A stretch of DNA of 64,000 bases from Sabulicella glaciei (GTDB lineage: Bacteria; Pseudomonadota; Alphaproteobacteria; Acetobacterales; Acetobacteraceae): positions 1-64,000 of the forward strand of contig NZ_JAPFQI010000013.1 in the NCBI RefSeq assembly GCF_026183895.1. Reading direction: 5' to 3'. Position numbers and translations under genes: made by a program. Positions within the stretch are counted from its first letter, which is position 1, and each line of letters begins with the position of its first letter. The notes beneath the pieces were generated by a model. That model was not told the DNA's origin and ran no database searches. It saw nothing but the letters and a program-made list of their open reading frames with translations. Positions 44,622 to 53,490 of the stretch are shown here, piece after piece.

Positions 44622-45062
44622 TCACAGCGCCTTGTCGTAGGTGATCCACCCCGTGCGCGTCGCCACGCGGTCATAGACGCCGCGGCCGCGATAGTTGTCG
44701 TCCGCCGTGATCCAGCGGATGACGTTCCAGCCCTTCTCCCGCCCGATCGCCGCCAGGTGCTCGATCAGCGCATCGGCGACGCGGCCGCCGCGATGCGTGG
44801 GATCCACGAAGAGGTCGTCCAGGAAGCCGCCATACAGGGCGCGCAGCGGCCGCGCGAAGGGGCGGTAATGCGCGAGGCCGATCGCGCGCCCCGTCTCGTC
44901 CTCCGCCACCACGGCCTTCACCTCGTGCGCCGGGTCGTGGATCCAGTTCCAGACGGTGGCGCGCATCTCCGGCGTCTGCTCCACCTTGTAGAAGGCGGCG
45001 TAGCCGGCATAGAGCCGCTCCCAGTCGTCGCGGTGGCGGGATTCGGGCGGGATGATCCTCAT
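44622..45062 (-). CDS. GNAT-family N-acetyltransferase
   Basis: 146 residues. The acetyl-CoA pyrophosphate loop is DPTHRGGRVADALIEHL, preceded by GFLDDLFVDP, and the C-terminal strand ends WITADDNYRGRGVYDRVATRTGWITYDKAL, a common GNAT ending. The acceptor is unknown. It is third in an operon with dapB and the DUF7002 gene; its ATG overlaps the DUF7002 stop (ATGA). Confidence 0.88.
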   Translation of the reverse strand: MRIIPPESRHRDDWERLYAGYAAFYKVEQTPEMRATVWNWIHDPAHEVKAVVAEDETGRAIGLAHYRPFARPLRALYGGFLDDLFVDPTHRGGRVADALIEHLAAIGREKGWNVIRWITADDNYRGRGVYDRVATRTGWITYDKAL

Positions 45063-45652
45063 GGCGGCAGCGAACCGCCCCGCAGCGCCGCGCGCAAGAG
45101 GGTGGGCGGGACGGCGCCACGGATTGCGAGTTCGGCCGCTTCCCCGCCCGTCCAGGCGGAGACGGGCTGGTAGAGCGCCTCGTCCCGGAGGACGCGGCCC
45201 GCGCCCATCACCATGGAGCCGCTGTTCACGCGCGAGAAGAAGGCGGCATCGCCCACCCCTTCCAGCAAGGCCGCGGTGTCGAACTCCAGGATTTCAAGCT
45301 CGGGCGCGCCCGGCTCGGCCTTGCGGCGCTCGCGGATCGCGGCGGCGCGGAATCCGTCGCGCCGCCGTTCCGAGAGCCAGAAGAACACGTGCGAGTCCAC
45401 ATGCGCGCGCCAGGCGGCCGGGTCGCCCGCGAAACGCCCGCGGAGGACGCGGGACAGGCGGTCGTCGCGCATCTGCTGGAAGCGCAGCACCGCGCCCTCC
45501 AGCGCCACGAAGCCGTCGCGGTTCGCGTGCGACACCCGGCCGGCGCGGCGCATGATCTCGGCCGCGGGCAGCAGCCCCTCGCGTGCCACGCGCGGCAGGC
45601 CCTCTGCCTCCACGACGTGCCAGCAGCTTGGGTGCCGCGCCGCGAAGCTCAC
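45059..45652 (-). CDS. DUF7002-like protein
   Basis: 197 residues from GTG at 45652, which overlaps the dapB stop (GTGA). The N terminus HPSCWHVVEAEGLPRVAREGLLPAAEIM matches the HxxxYH(I/V) plus GLL pattern of the DUF7002 group, a fold with some resemblance to ADP-ribosyl-type domains. SHVFFWLSERRRDGFRA and the later SRVNSGSMVMG patch are conserved-looking. Function unknown. Overlap with dapB and the acetyltransferase on both sides shows one coupled operon. I am moderately sure of the family name. Confidence 0.7.
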   Translation of the reverse strand: MSFAARHPSCWHVVEAEGLPRVAREGLLPAAEIMRRAGRVSHANRDGFVALEGAVLRFQQMRDDRLSRVLRGRFAGDPAAWRAHVDSHVFFWLSERRRDGFRAAAIRERRKAEPGAPELEILEFDTAALLEGVGDAAFFSRVNSGSMVMGAGRVLRDEALYQPVSAWTGGEAAELAIRGAVPPTLLRAALRGGSLPP

Positions 45653-46383
45653 GCGAGGCCGAGCACGTCCTTCATGCCGTAGAGCCCGGGCGGCCGTCCC
45701 TGCGCCCACAGGGCGGCGCGCACCGCCCCCGTCGCATAGGCGCGCCGGTCGAAGGAGCGGTGGGTGAGGCTGATCTGCTCCGAGGCAGCAGCAAAGAGCA
45801 GCGTGTGCTCGCCCACCACCTGCCCGCCGCGCAGCGCAGCGAAGCCGATCGTGCCGGTGCCGCGCGGGCCGGTATGGCCGTCGCGGCCGGACTCGCGCCC
45901 CGCCTCCTCCAGCGTGGTGCCGCGCCCCTTCGCCACGGCGCGTCCCATCGCGACCGCCGTGCCGCTGGGCGCGTCCACCTTCTGGCGGTGGTGCATCTCC
46001 ACGATCTCGGCGTCGTATTGCGCGGCGGGCAGCGCGGCGCCCAGCTTCTCGGCGATGGCGAGGACGAGGTTCACGCCCGTCGCGAAGTTCGCCGCGTAGA
46101 CGATGGCGACGCGCTTCGACGCCTCGGCCACCGCCACTTCCTGCTCGGGGTCGAGGCCGGAGGAGCCGAGGATCAGCGGCACGCCCGTCTCCGCCGCCAG
46201 GGCCGCGTGGCCGGCGGCGCTGGCGGCATGGGTGAAGTCGATCACCGCATCGCTGCCGGCGAACAGGGCGCGCGGGTCGTCGCCGCGCCGCGTGCCGGCG
46301 GCGAGCGCCGCGCCGGCCGCCGCGACCTCCTCCTGGAGGAGGAGGCCCATTCGCCCGCCGATCCCCGCGATGCCGATCCTCAT
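45649..46383 (-). CDS. dapB: 4-hydroxy-tetrahydrodipicolinate reductase
   Basis: 244 residues. It reduces the DapA product with NAD(P)H on the lysine/diaminopimelate pathway. The nucleotide loop is GIAGIGGRMG, then DFTHAASAAGHA, GSSGLDPEQE, and the catalytic region IVEMHHRQKVDAPSGTA with the conserved HH and K. The C terminus LTHRSFDRRAYATGAVRAALWAQGRPPGLYGM is standard. It is the first gene of dapB-DUF7002-GNAT and diverges from a PRC-barrel gene across 75 bp. Confidence 0.96.
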   Translation of the reverse strand: MRIGIAGIGGRMGLLLQEEVAAAGAALAAGTRRGDDPRALFAGSDAVIDFTHAASAAGHAALAAETGVPLILGSSGLDPEQEVAVAEASKRVAIVYAANFATGVNLVLAIAEKLGAALPAAQYDAEIVEMHHRQKVDAPSGTAVAMGRAVAKGRGTTLEEAGRESGRDGHTGPRGTGTIGFAALRGGQVVGEHTLLFAAASEQISLTHRSFDRRAYATGAVRAALWAQGRPPGLYGMKDVLGLA

Positions 46384-46458
46384 CCGACCCTCCCCTGCGC
46401 TGTCCCTGCGTCATGCACCGCGGCGCAACCCCTGCCAAGCGCAGGCCGTTTCCCGCCC

Positions 46459-46833
46459 ATGGAAGCGAAACCCACCACCGAGGACATGACCGAGGGCACG
46501 GAAGGCCCGATGATCGCGGCGGCCAAGGTGGCCGGCACGCTGGTCTACGGGCCGGATGGCGAGGAGATCGGCCGCGTCGTGGACGTGATGATCCGCAAGC
46601 GCTCGGGCCAGGTCGCCTATGCGGTGATCGAGTTCGGCGGCTTCCTGGGTATCGGGACGCGGCAATACGCCCTGCCCTGGCATGCCATGACCTACGACAC
46701 GCGGCTGGAAGGCTACGTGGTGCCCAACCTCACGCGGAACCGGCTGGAAAGCGCGCCGGTCCATGACCCGATGGACCGGCGCTCCTACGCGGATGCGGAC
46801 GTGTTCTGGGGTGGCGGCGCGATCCCGTCCTAA
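46459..46833 (+). CDS. PRC-barrel domain protein
   Basis: 124 residues. One PRC-barrel domain at about residues 20-100: AAAKVAGTLVYGPDGEEIGRVVDVMIRKRSG, VAYAVIEFGGFLGIGTRQYALPW and YDTRLEGYVVPNLTR. Stand-alone PRC-barrel proteins are common stress-related or RNA/ribosome-associated small proteins in Rhizobiales and Rhodospirillales, without clear function. The N terminus is acidic with no signal. It converges with dnaJ, leaving 7 bp. Confidence 0.85.
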   Translation: MEAKPTTEDMTEGTEGPMIAAAKVAGTLVYGPDGEEIGRVVDVMIRKRSGQVAYAVIEFGGFLGIGTRQYALPWHAMTYDTRLEGYVVPNLTRNRLESAPVHDPMDRRSYADADVFWGGGAIPS

Positions 46834-46840
46834 GACGGGA

Positions 46841-47986
46841 TCAGCTCTTCCAGAAGTCCCGCACCTTGGCGAAGAAGCCCTCGCTTTCGGGCGAGGACTT
46901 GTCCTCCTTGGCCGATTCCGCCTCGAACTCCTCGAGCAGCTCGCGCTGGCGCGTCGTGAGGTTCTGCGGCGTTTCCACCGCGACCTGCACGTACATGTCG
47001 CCGCGCGCGGCGGAGCGCAGCACGGAGAAGCCCTTGCCGCGCAGGCGGAAGCTGTCGCCCGTCTGCGTGCCCGGCGGGATCTTCACGGCCGAGCGCCCGC
47101 CCTCGATGGAGGGCACCTCGACCGAGGCGCCCAGCGCGGCCTGCGCCATGCGGATGGGCACGCGCACCATGATGTTGGGCCCCTCCCGCTGGAAGATCGG
47201 GTGCGGCGCGATGCCCACGTCCACGTAGAGGTCGCCGGCCGGCGCGCCGCGCAGCCCCGCCTCGCCCTCGCCGGACAGGCGGATGCGCGTGCCGTCCTCC
47301 ACCCCCGCAGGGATGGAGACGTTGAGGGTGCGGTCGCGCTGCACGCGCCCGGCGCCGTGGCAGATCTTGCACGGGTTCTTGATGGTGCGCCCGGTGCCCG
47401 AGCAGGTGGGGCAGGTGCGCTCGATTAGGAAGAAGCCCTGCTGCGCGCGGACCTTGCCGGCGCCGCGGCAGGTGCCGCAGGTCTGGACGTTGGCGGAGCC
47501 GCCCTCCGCGCCCGAGCCCGAGCAGGCCTCGCAGGCCACGCTGGACGGGACGCGGACCGTCTTCTTCACGCCCGCGAAGGCTTCCTCCAGCGTGATCTGC
47601 ACTTCCTGCCCGAGGTCGGCGCCGCGGCCGGCATTGGCGCGCGCCCCGCCGCCCCGGCCGCCGCCGAAGCGGCCGAACATCTCCTCGAAGATGTCCTCGA
47701 AGCCGCCCGCGCCGAAGGGACCGGCCCCGCCGCCGAAGCCGCCCGGCCCGCCACCGCCAGCCTCGAAGGCAGCGTGGCCAAAGCGATCATAGGCGGCGCG
47801 CTTCTCGGCATCCTTCAGCGTGTCGTACGCCTCGTTCAGTTCCTTGAACTTACCTTCCGCCTCGGCATTCCCCTGGTTGCGGTCGGGGTGCCACTTCATG
47901 GCGAGCTTGCGGTAGGCCTTCTTGAGGTCGTCTTCGGAGGCGTCGCGCGCGACGCCCAGGACCTCGTAATAGTCGCGCTTGGCCAT
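46841..47986 (-). CDS. dnaJ: Chaperone protein DnaJ
   Basis: 381 residues, complete type I Hsp40. The J domain has H33-P-D in KWHPDRNQG; a Gly/Phe-rich region (about 75-120) follows; then four CxxCxGxG zinc repeats ([32 protein letters not shown]) and the C-terminal client-binding domains with dimerisation tail. It delivers unfolded proteins to DnaK and stimulates its ATPase. It is separated from dnaK by a strong terminator hairpin, so it should be made at a lower level through read-through. Confidence 0.98.
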   Translation of the reverse strand: MAKRDYYEVLGVARDASEDDLKKAYRKLAMKWHPDRNQGNAEAEGKFKELNEAYDTLKDAEKRAAYDRFGHAAFEAGGGGPGGFGGGAGPFGAGGFEDIFEEMFGRFGGGRGGGARANAGRGADLGQEVQITLEEAFAGVKKTVRVPSSVACEACSGSGAEGGSANVQTCGTCRGAGKVRAQQGFFLIERTCPTCSGTGRTIKNPCKICHGAGRVQRDRTLNVSIPAGVEDGTRIRLSGEGEAGLRGAPAGDLYVDVGIAPHPIFQREGPNIMVRVPIRMAQAALGASVEVPSIEGGRSAVKIPPGTQTGDSFRLRGKGFSVLRSAARGDMYVQVAVETPQNLTTRQRELLEEFEAESAKEDKSSPESEGFFAKVRDFWKS

Positions 47987-48043
47987 GGTTCAGCCTTTGA
48001 TCGGGCGGCGCAGGGCCGTCCCACGAAACCCTGGAAGAAGCAA

Positions 48044-48069
48044 CGCCCGGGTCATTGCTGACCCGGGCG
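48044..48069 (-). terminator. Intercistronic terminator/attenuator between dnaK and dnaJ
   Basis: CGCCCGGGTCA (48044-48054) and TGACCCGGGCG (48059-48069) form a perfect 11-bp stem with a 4-nt loop, followed on the minus strand by TTGCTTCTTCC. It lies 28 bp after the dnaK stop. Partial termination would explain the usual excess of DnaK over DnaJ. Confidence 0.75.
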
Positions 48070-48096
48070 CCTCGGTCGCGTTGCGCTCGCGCGCCC

Positions 48097-50019
<1,923 letters not shown>

Positions 50020-50109
50020 CCGTGTGTCTCCTATGCGGCGGCCTGGGAAGCGGCCCTTGCGAGGCACCGCGTCCCGCCCCTCGCGGATGGGGTGTGGACG
50101 ACAGGGGAG

Positions 50110-50136
50110 ATATTGAGCCGGGCGTGGCGCGGCAAG
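50110..50136 (-). promoter_or_regulatory. Putative RpoH (heat-shock) promoter of dnaK
   Basis: On the minus strand CTTGCC (50136-50131) and CAATAT (50115-50110) are 15 bp apart, i.e. CTTG-N17-CAATAT, close to the alphaproteobacterial sigma-32 pattern CTTG-N17-C(T/C)TAT. This would give a leader of about 85 nt before dnaK. Confidence 0.5.
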
Positions 50137-50199
50137 GGGTGGAGTGTGGGATTTCCGCAACAGGGGCTGCGGCTTGACTTCCCGCACCCTCCATCGCAC

Positions 50200-50310
50200 T
50201 CACGGCTTCACGGTCTTCACCTTCTTCTCCGACGCGGTGCCGGCATCCTGCTTCCCGCCTACCCTGCCGAGCCGCTGATCTAACGGCTCCTCGCCTAATG
50301 CTTTGACCCT
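50200..50310 (-). pseudogene. Possible 3' remnant of an unknown gene upstream of dnaK
   Basis: The frame ending TGA at 50202-50200 stays open to 50334 but has no ATG, GTG or TTG start in the part that reads like protein. Its end, LDQRLGRVGG then KQDAGTASEKKVKTVKP, has the Lys-rich look of a genuine C terminus. It sits in the 320-bp gap between dnaK and the methyltransferase, whose other content is the dnaK promoter. I infer a gene whose front was lost when the methyltransferase arrived, but chance cannot be excluded. Confidence 0.25.
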
Positions 50311-50339
50311 AATCCCCCAGCAGAAGGGAGGGCATCACG

Positions 50340-51365
50340 ATGCATGACACCGCCATCGCCGCCGGAAAGGCCTTCTTCGACGCTTACATGCCCGAAGGCG
50401 GCAAGCGCGTCCTCGAGATCGGATCGCTCGACGTCAATGGCAGCCTGCGCGACGTAGCTCCGCTGGGCACGGATTACGTGGGCGCGGATCTCGGTCCGGG
50501 CCGGGGCGTCGACATCGTGGTTCCAGCCGGCGAGGACCTTCCTTTCCCTTCAGATAGCTTCGACGCCTGCGTCAGCATCTCCTGCTTCGAGCACGACAGC
50601 GTGTTCTGGGAAACAATTTGCCGCATCGCCCGCGTCATCCGGCCGGGCGGGCTGATCTATCTGGACGTCCCGTCCAACGGCCCCTACCACGCCTATCCAC
50701 GCGACATTTGGCGCTTCTATCCCGATGCTGGGCTGGCGCTCGCGGAATGGGCACGCAAAGAGGGCTTTCCGCTAACGCTGGTAGAGAGCGGCACACTGCG
50801 GCGCCGCGCCGACTTAGTGGGATGGAACGACTTCGTGGCCGTACTGCAAAAAGCCCCGGTGACGCCGCCCCGCCGCTTCATGCTGGAAGCCTTCCCGGAC
50901 GCCATGAACGTCCGCCGCCTCGGCGTCGAAGGGCTGCTGAACCCGGAGCCCAAGACTGAGGACCAACGCCTGCTGGACGAGGTGCGGCACGAGGCCGGGC
51001 GCAGGGGGGAGGAAGCGGCGCGGCTGAGTGCGACGTTGGGCGAGCGAGAGGCGCAGATCGAGGCGTGCGGGGCGGAAGTAAAGGCCCTGCGGGACCGCGC
51101 TACGGCTCTAACCGCCACACTGAGCGATCGCGACGCGGAGATCCGCTCGCTTGGCCAGACCTTGAGCCGGCGCGCGGAGGAGACGGACTCGCTGCGCCGG
51201 ACGATGGAAGCGCGCGAGAGGGACCTGGCGGTCCTGAAGGACCGCCTCGCCGCGCTGGAAGCCGCGCTCGCCGATGCGCAGAAGCAACTGGCGGAAATGT
51301 CGGCCTCAACCAGCTGGCGCGTCACAGCGCCGCTGCGGGCGGTGAGCCGGCGCCTGAAGGGCTGA
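50340..51365 (+). CDS. SAM-dependent methyltransferase with C-terminal coiled coil and SWR tail
   Basis: 341 residues. The class I methyltransferase domain (about 8-150) has VLEIGSLDVNGSLR, GADLGPGRGVD, DACVSISCFEHD and VIRPGGLIYLDVPSNG. A coiled coil spans about 205-315 with repeated Arg/Glu/Leu heptads. The last residues, SASTSWRVTAPLRAVSRRLKG, are a tail seen on many surface-glycan glycosyltransferases and methyltransferases. It may methylate a sugar of a polysaccharide. AGGGAGGG precedes the ATG. Its codons use more A/T at third positions than its neighbours (for example 50607-50625), suggesting horizontal transfer. Confidence 0.8.
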   Translation: MHDTAIAAGKAFFDAYMPEGGKRVLEIGSLDVNGSLRDVAPLGTDYVGADLGPGRGVDIVVPAGEDLPFPSDSFDACVSISCFEHDSVFWETICRIARVIRPGGLIYLDVPSNGPYHAYPRDIWRFYPDAGLALAEWARKEGFPLTLVESGTLRRRADLVGWNDFVAVLQKAPVTPPRRFMLEAFPDAMNVRRLGVEGLLNPEPKTEDQRLLDEVRHEAGRRGEEAARLSATLGEREAQIEACGAEVKALRDRATALTATLSDRDAEIRSLGQTLSRRAEETDSLRRTMEARERDLAVLKDRLAALEAALADAQKQLAEMSASTSWRVTAPLRAVSRRLKG

Positions 51366-51406
51366 GAGGCGGAGGGTGCACCGGGCCCCCTCCCCCGTGG
51401 CCCGGT

Positions 51407-52396
51407 TCAGTCCGCGTACTGGCCGGCGGCCTGGATGATCGGCCGCCAGCGGGCGATGTCCGCCTGCCAGAAGGCGCGGTGCGCCTCGGACGTCGCCTTG
51501 TCCTGGGCCACCGGCTCCGTGCCCAGGTCGTTGAAGCGGCGGATCAGGTTCTGGTCGCTCAGCGCGGCCTGCAGGGCGGTGGACAGGCGGCTCACGATCT
51601 CGCGCGGGGTGTTCCGCGGCGCGTAGAGCCCGTGCCACACGCTGACCTCGAAATTCGGCAGCCCGGCCTCGCGCGCCGTCGGCACGTCCGGCAGGGCGCT
51701 GACGCGGTTCTCCGTGGTGAGGGCAAAGGCGCGGATCGTCCCGGCGCGGATCTGCTCCGTCGTGTTGGTGGTCTGGTCGCACATCAGGTCCACCGTGCCG
51801 GCGACGAGGTCGTTCATGGCCGGGGCGGTGCCGCGATAGGGCACCGTGGTCAGCGGCACCTGCAGCGCCGACTGGAACAGGAGGCCGCACAGGTGGGAGG
51901 CGGCGCCGACGCCGGCATTGGCCAGGTTGATCCGGTCGCGCTGGCGGCGCACCAGGGCAATCAGCTCCTGGAGGTTGTTCGCCTCGATGTTGCGCTTCGC
52001 CACCAGGGTCATCGGCACCTCGGTGATGAGGCCGACGGGCTCGAAGCCATTCACCGGGTCATAGGCGAGGCGGCGATACAGGGTCGGGATGGTCGCCATG
52101 CCGATGTGATGCACGAGGACCGTGTAGCCATCCGGGCGGGCCTGCGCCGTGCGCTGCGCGCCCAGCGTGCCGCCAGCCCCGCCCACATTCTCCACCACCA
52201 CCGTGCCGCCCAGGCTGCGGCCCATGCCCTCGGCCACCAGCCGCGCCACGGTGTCGGTCGGCCCGCCCGCCGCGAAGGGAACGATCACCGTGATGGTGCG
52301 GTCGGGGTAGCGGGGCTGGGCCAGGGCCGGGAGGGCGAGGCCGGAAACTGCAACAGCGGGAAGGGCGCGCCGGGAAAGGCGGGACATAGGATTCAC
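51407..52396 (-). CDS. Bug/TctC-family tripartite tricarboxylate transporter receptor
   Basis: 329 residues. The signal (RLSRRALPAVAVSGLALPALAQ) precedes RTITVIVPFAAGGPTDTVARLVAEGM and VVVENVGGAGGTLGAQRTAQARPDGYT. The second lobe has INLANAGVGAASHLCGLLF and VPYRGTAPAMNDLVAGTVDLMCDQ, close to the TctC consensus. The gene stands in tandem with another receptor (52454-53407), 57 bp apart, without a carrier gene. The two differ enough to bind different ligands. Confidence 0.9.
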   Translation of the reverse strand: MNPMSRLSRRALPAVAVSGLALPALAQPRYPDRTITVIVPFAAGGPTDTVARLVAEGMGRSLGGTVVVENVGGAGGTLGAQRTAQARPDGYTVLVHHIGMATIPTLYRRLAYDPVNGFEPVGLITEVPMTLVAKRNIEANNLQELIALVRRQRDRINLANAGVGAASHLCGLLFQSALQVPLTTVPYRGTAPAMNDLVAGTVDLMCDQTTNTTEQIRAGTIRAFALTTENRVSALPDVPTAREAGLPNFEVSVWHGLYAPRNTPREIVSRLSTALQAALSDQNLIRRFNDLGTEPVAQDKATSEAHRAFWQADIARWRPIIQAAGQYAD

Positions 52397-52453
52397 TCCG
52401 TGCGAGGCGAAAGGCGGCGGTTATGTCGCCTCGCACGGGGGTGAGCGCAAGGT

Positions 52454-53407
52454 TCAGTTCTGCGGAACTTCCAGCCTTGACAGGACGGGACGCCAGCGCT
52501 GCGCCTCGCTGGCAAGGAAGGCGCCGAACTCGGCCGGGGTGCCGCCCTTCAGGAACTGCGCCTCGTTGGTCAGGCGCTCTCGGACGCGCGGCTCGCGCAG
52601 CGCCTCGTTGGCGGCGGCGTTCAGCCGCTCCACCGTGGCGGGCGGCGTGCGGGCCGGGGCCAGCAGCCCGAACCAGGATTCCGCGACGAGGCCCGGATAG
52701 CTCTCGGCGAAGGTGGGCACGTCGGGGGTGGAGGGCACGCGCTCCGCGCTGGTCCAGCCGAGGATGCGACCCTGGTTGTTGCGGAACACCGGCAGGGCGG
52801 TGGAGCCCGCGACCACCAGCAGGTCGATGTCTTTGGCGAGGAAGGCGGCGAGCGACTGGGAATCGCCGCGATAGGTGACGTCCTGCATCGTCACGCCCAT
52901 GCGCTCCAGCACCAGGAGCATGGCGACGTTGGTCAGGGTGGTGGGCCCGTTGGTGCCATAGGTGATGCGGCCCGGCCGCTCCCGCGCCGCGGCGGCCAGG
53001 GCGGCGATGTCGGCCGGCCCGTCATGGCGCGCGATCACCGCGAAGGGAAAGGTGGAGACGAGCATCACCGGCGCGAAATCCTCCACCTTGTAGGACAGGT
53101 TGCGGTGGATCGCCGGGTTAATGGTGAGCGTTGTGCCGGCCGCCATCAACGTGGTGCTGCCGTCGGGCGCGGCGCGGGCCACCGCCTCGGCGCCGACGAT
53201 GGTGTTGCCGCCCGGCCGGTTCTCCACGACCACGTTCTGGCCGAGCACGGCGGACATGCGCTCCGCCATCAGGCGGGACACGGTGTCGGTCGAGCCGCCG
53301 GGCGCGAAGGGGACGACGATCGTCACGGGGCGGGACTGGGCCAGGGCGGGCGTCGCAAGGGCAAGCGGCGCCAGGGCCAGTGCGGCCCGGCGTGTGGTGC
53401 TCGGCAT
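52454..53407 (-). CDS. Bug/TctC-family tripartite tricarboxylate transporter receptor
   Basis: 317 residues. The signal is PSTTRRAALALAPLALATPALAQ; SRPVTIVVPFAPGGSTDTVSRLMAERM and VVVENRPGGNTIVGAEAVARAAPDGST follow. The start at 53407 is preferred because GGAGG lies 7 nt upstream; a start at 53479 would add 24 residues before the signal. It heads a two-receptor unit with 51407-52396 and diverges from the PAS histidine kinase, which might sense a nutrient the receptors bind. Confidence 0.9.
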   Translation of the reverse strand: MPSTTRRAALALAPLALATPALAQSRPVTIVVPFAPGGSTDTVSRLMAERMSAVLGQNVVVENRPGGNTIVGAEAVARAAPDGSTTLMAAGTTLTINPAIHRNLSYKVEDFAPVMLVSTFPFAVIARHDGPADIAALAAAARERPGRITYGTNGPTTLTNVAMLLVLERMGVTMQDVTYRGDSQSLAAFLAKDIDLLVVAGSTALPVFRNNQGRILGWTSAERVPSTPDVPTFAESYPGLVAESWFGLLAPARTPPATVERLNAAANEALREPRVRERLTNEAQFLKGGTPAEFGAFLASEAQRWRPVLSRLEVPQN

Positions 53408-53490
53408 GGGTTCCTCCGGTCTCTTGGGCAGCTTCGCTACCGTGATGCACCGTATCAGCTTCTTTCTGGCCATGGCCACCCGGCGCGGTT

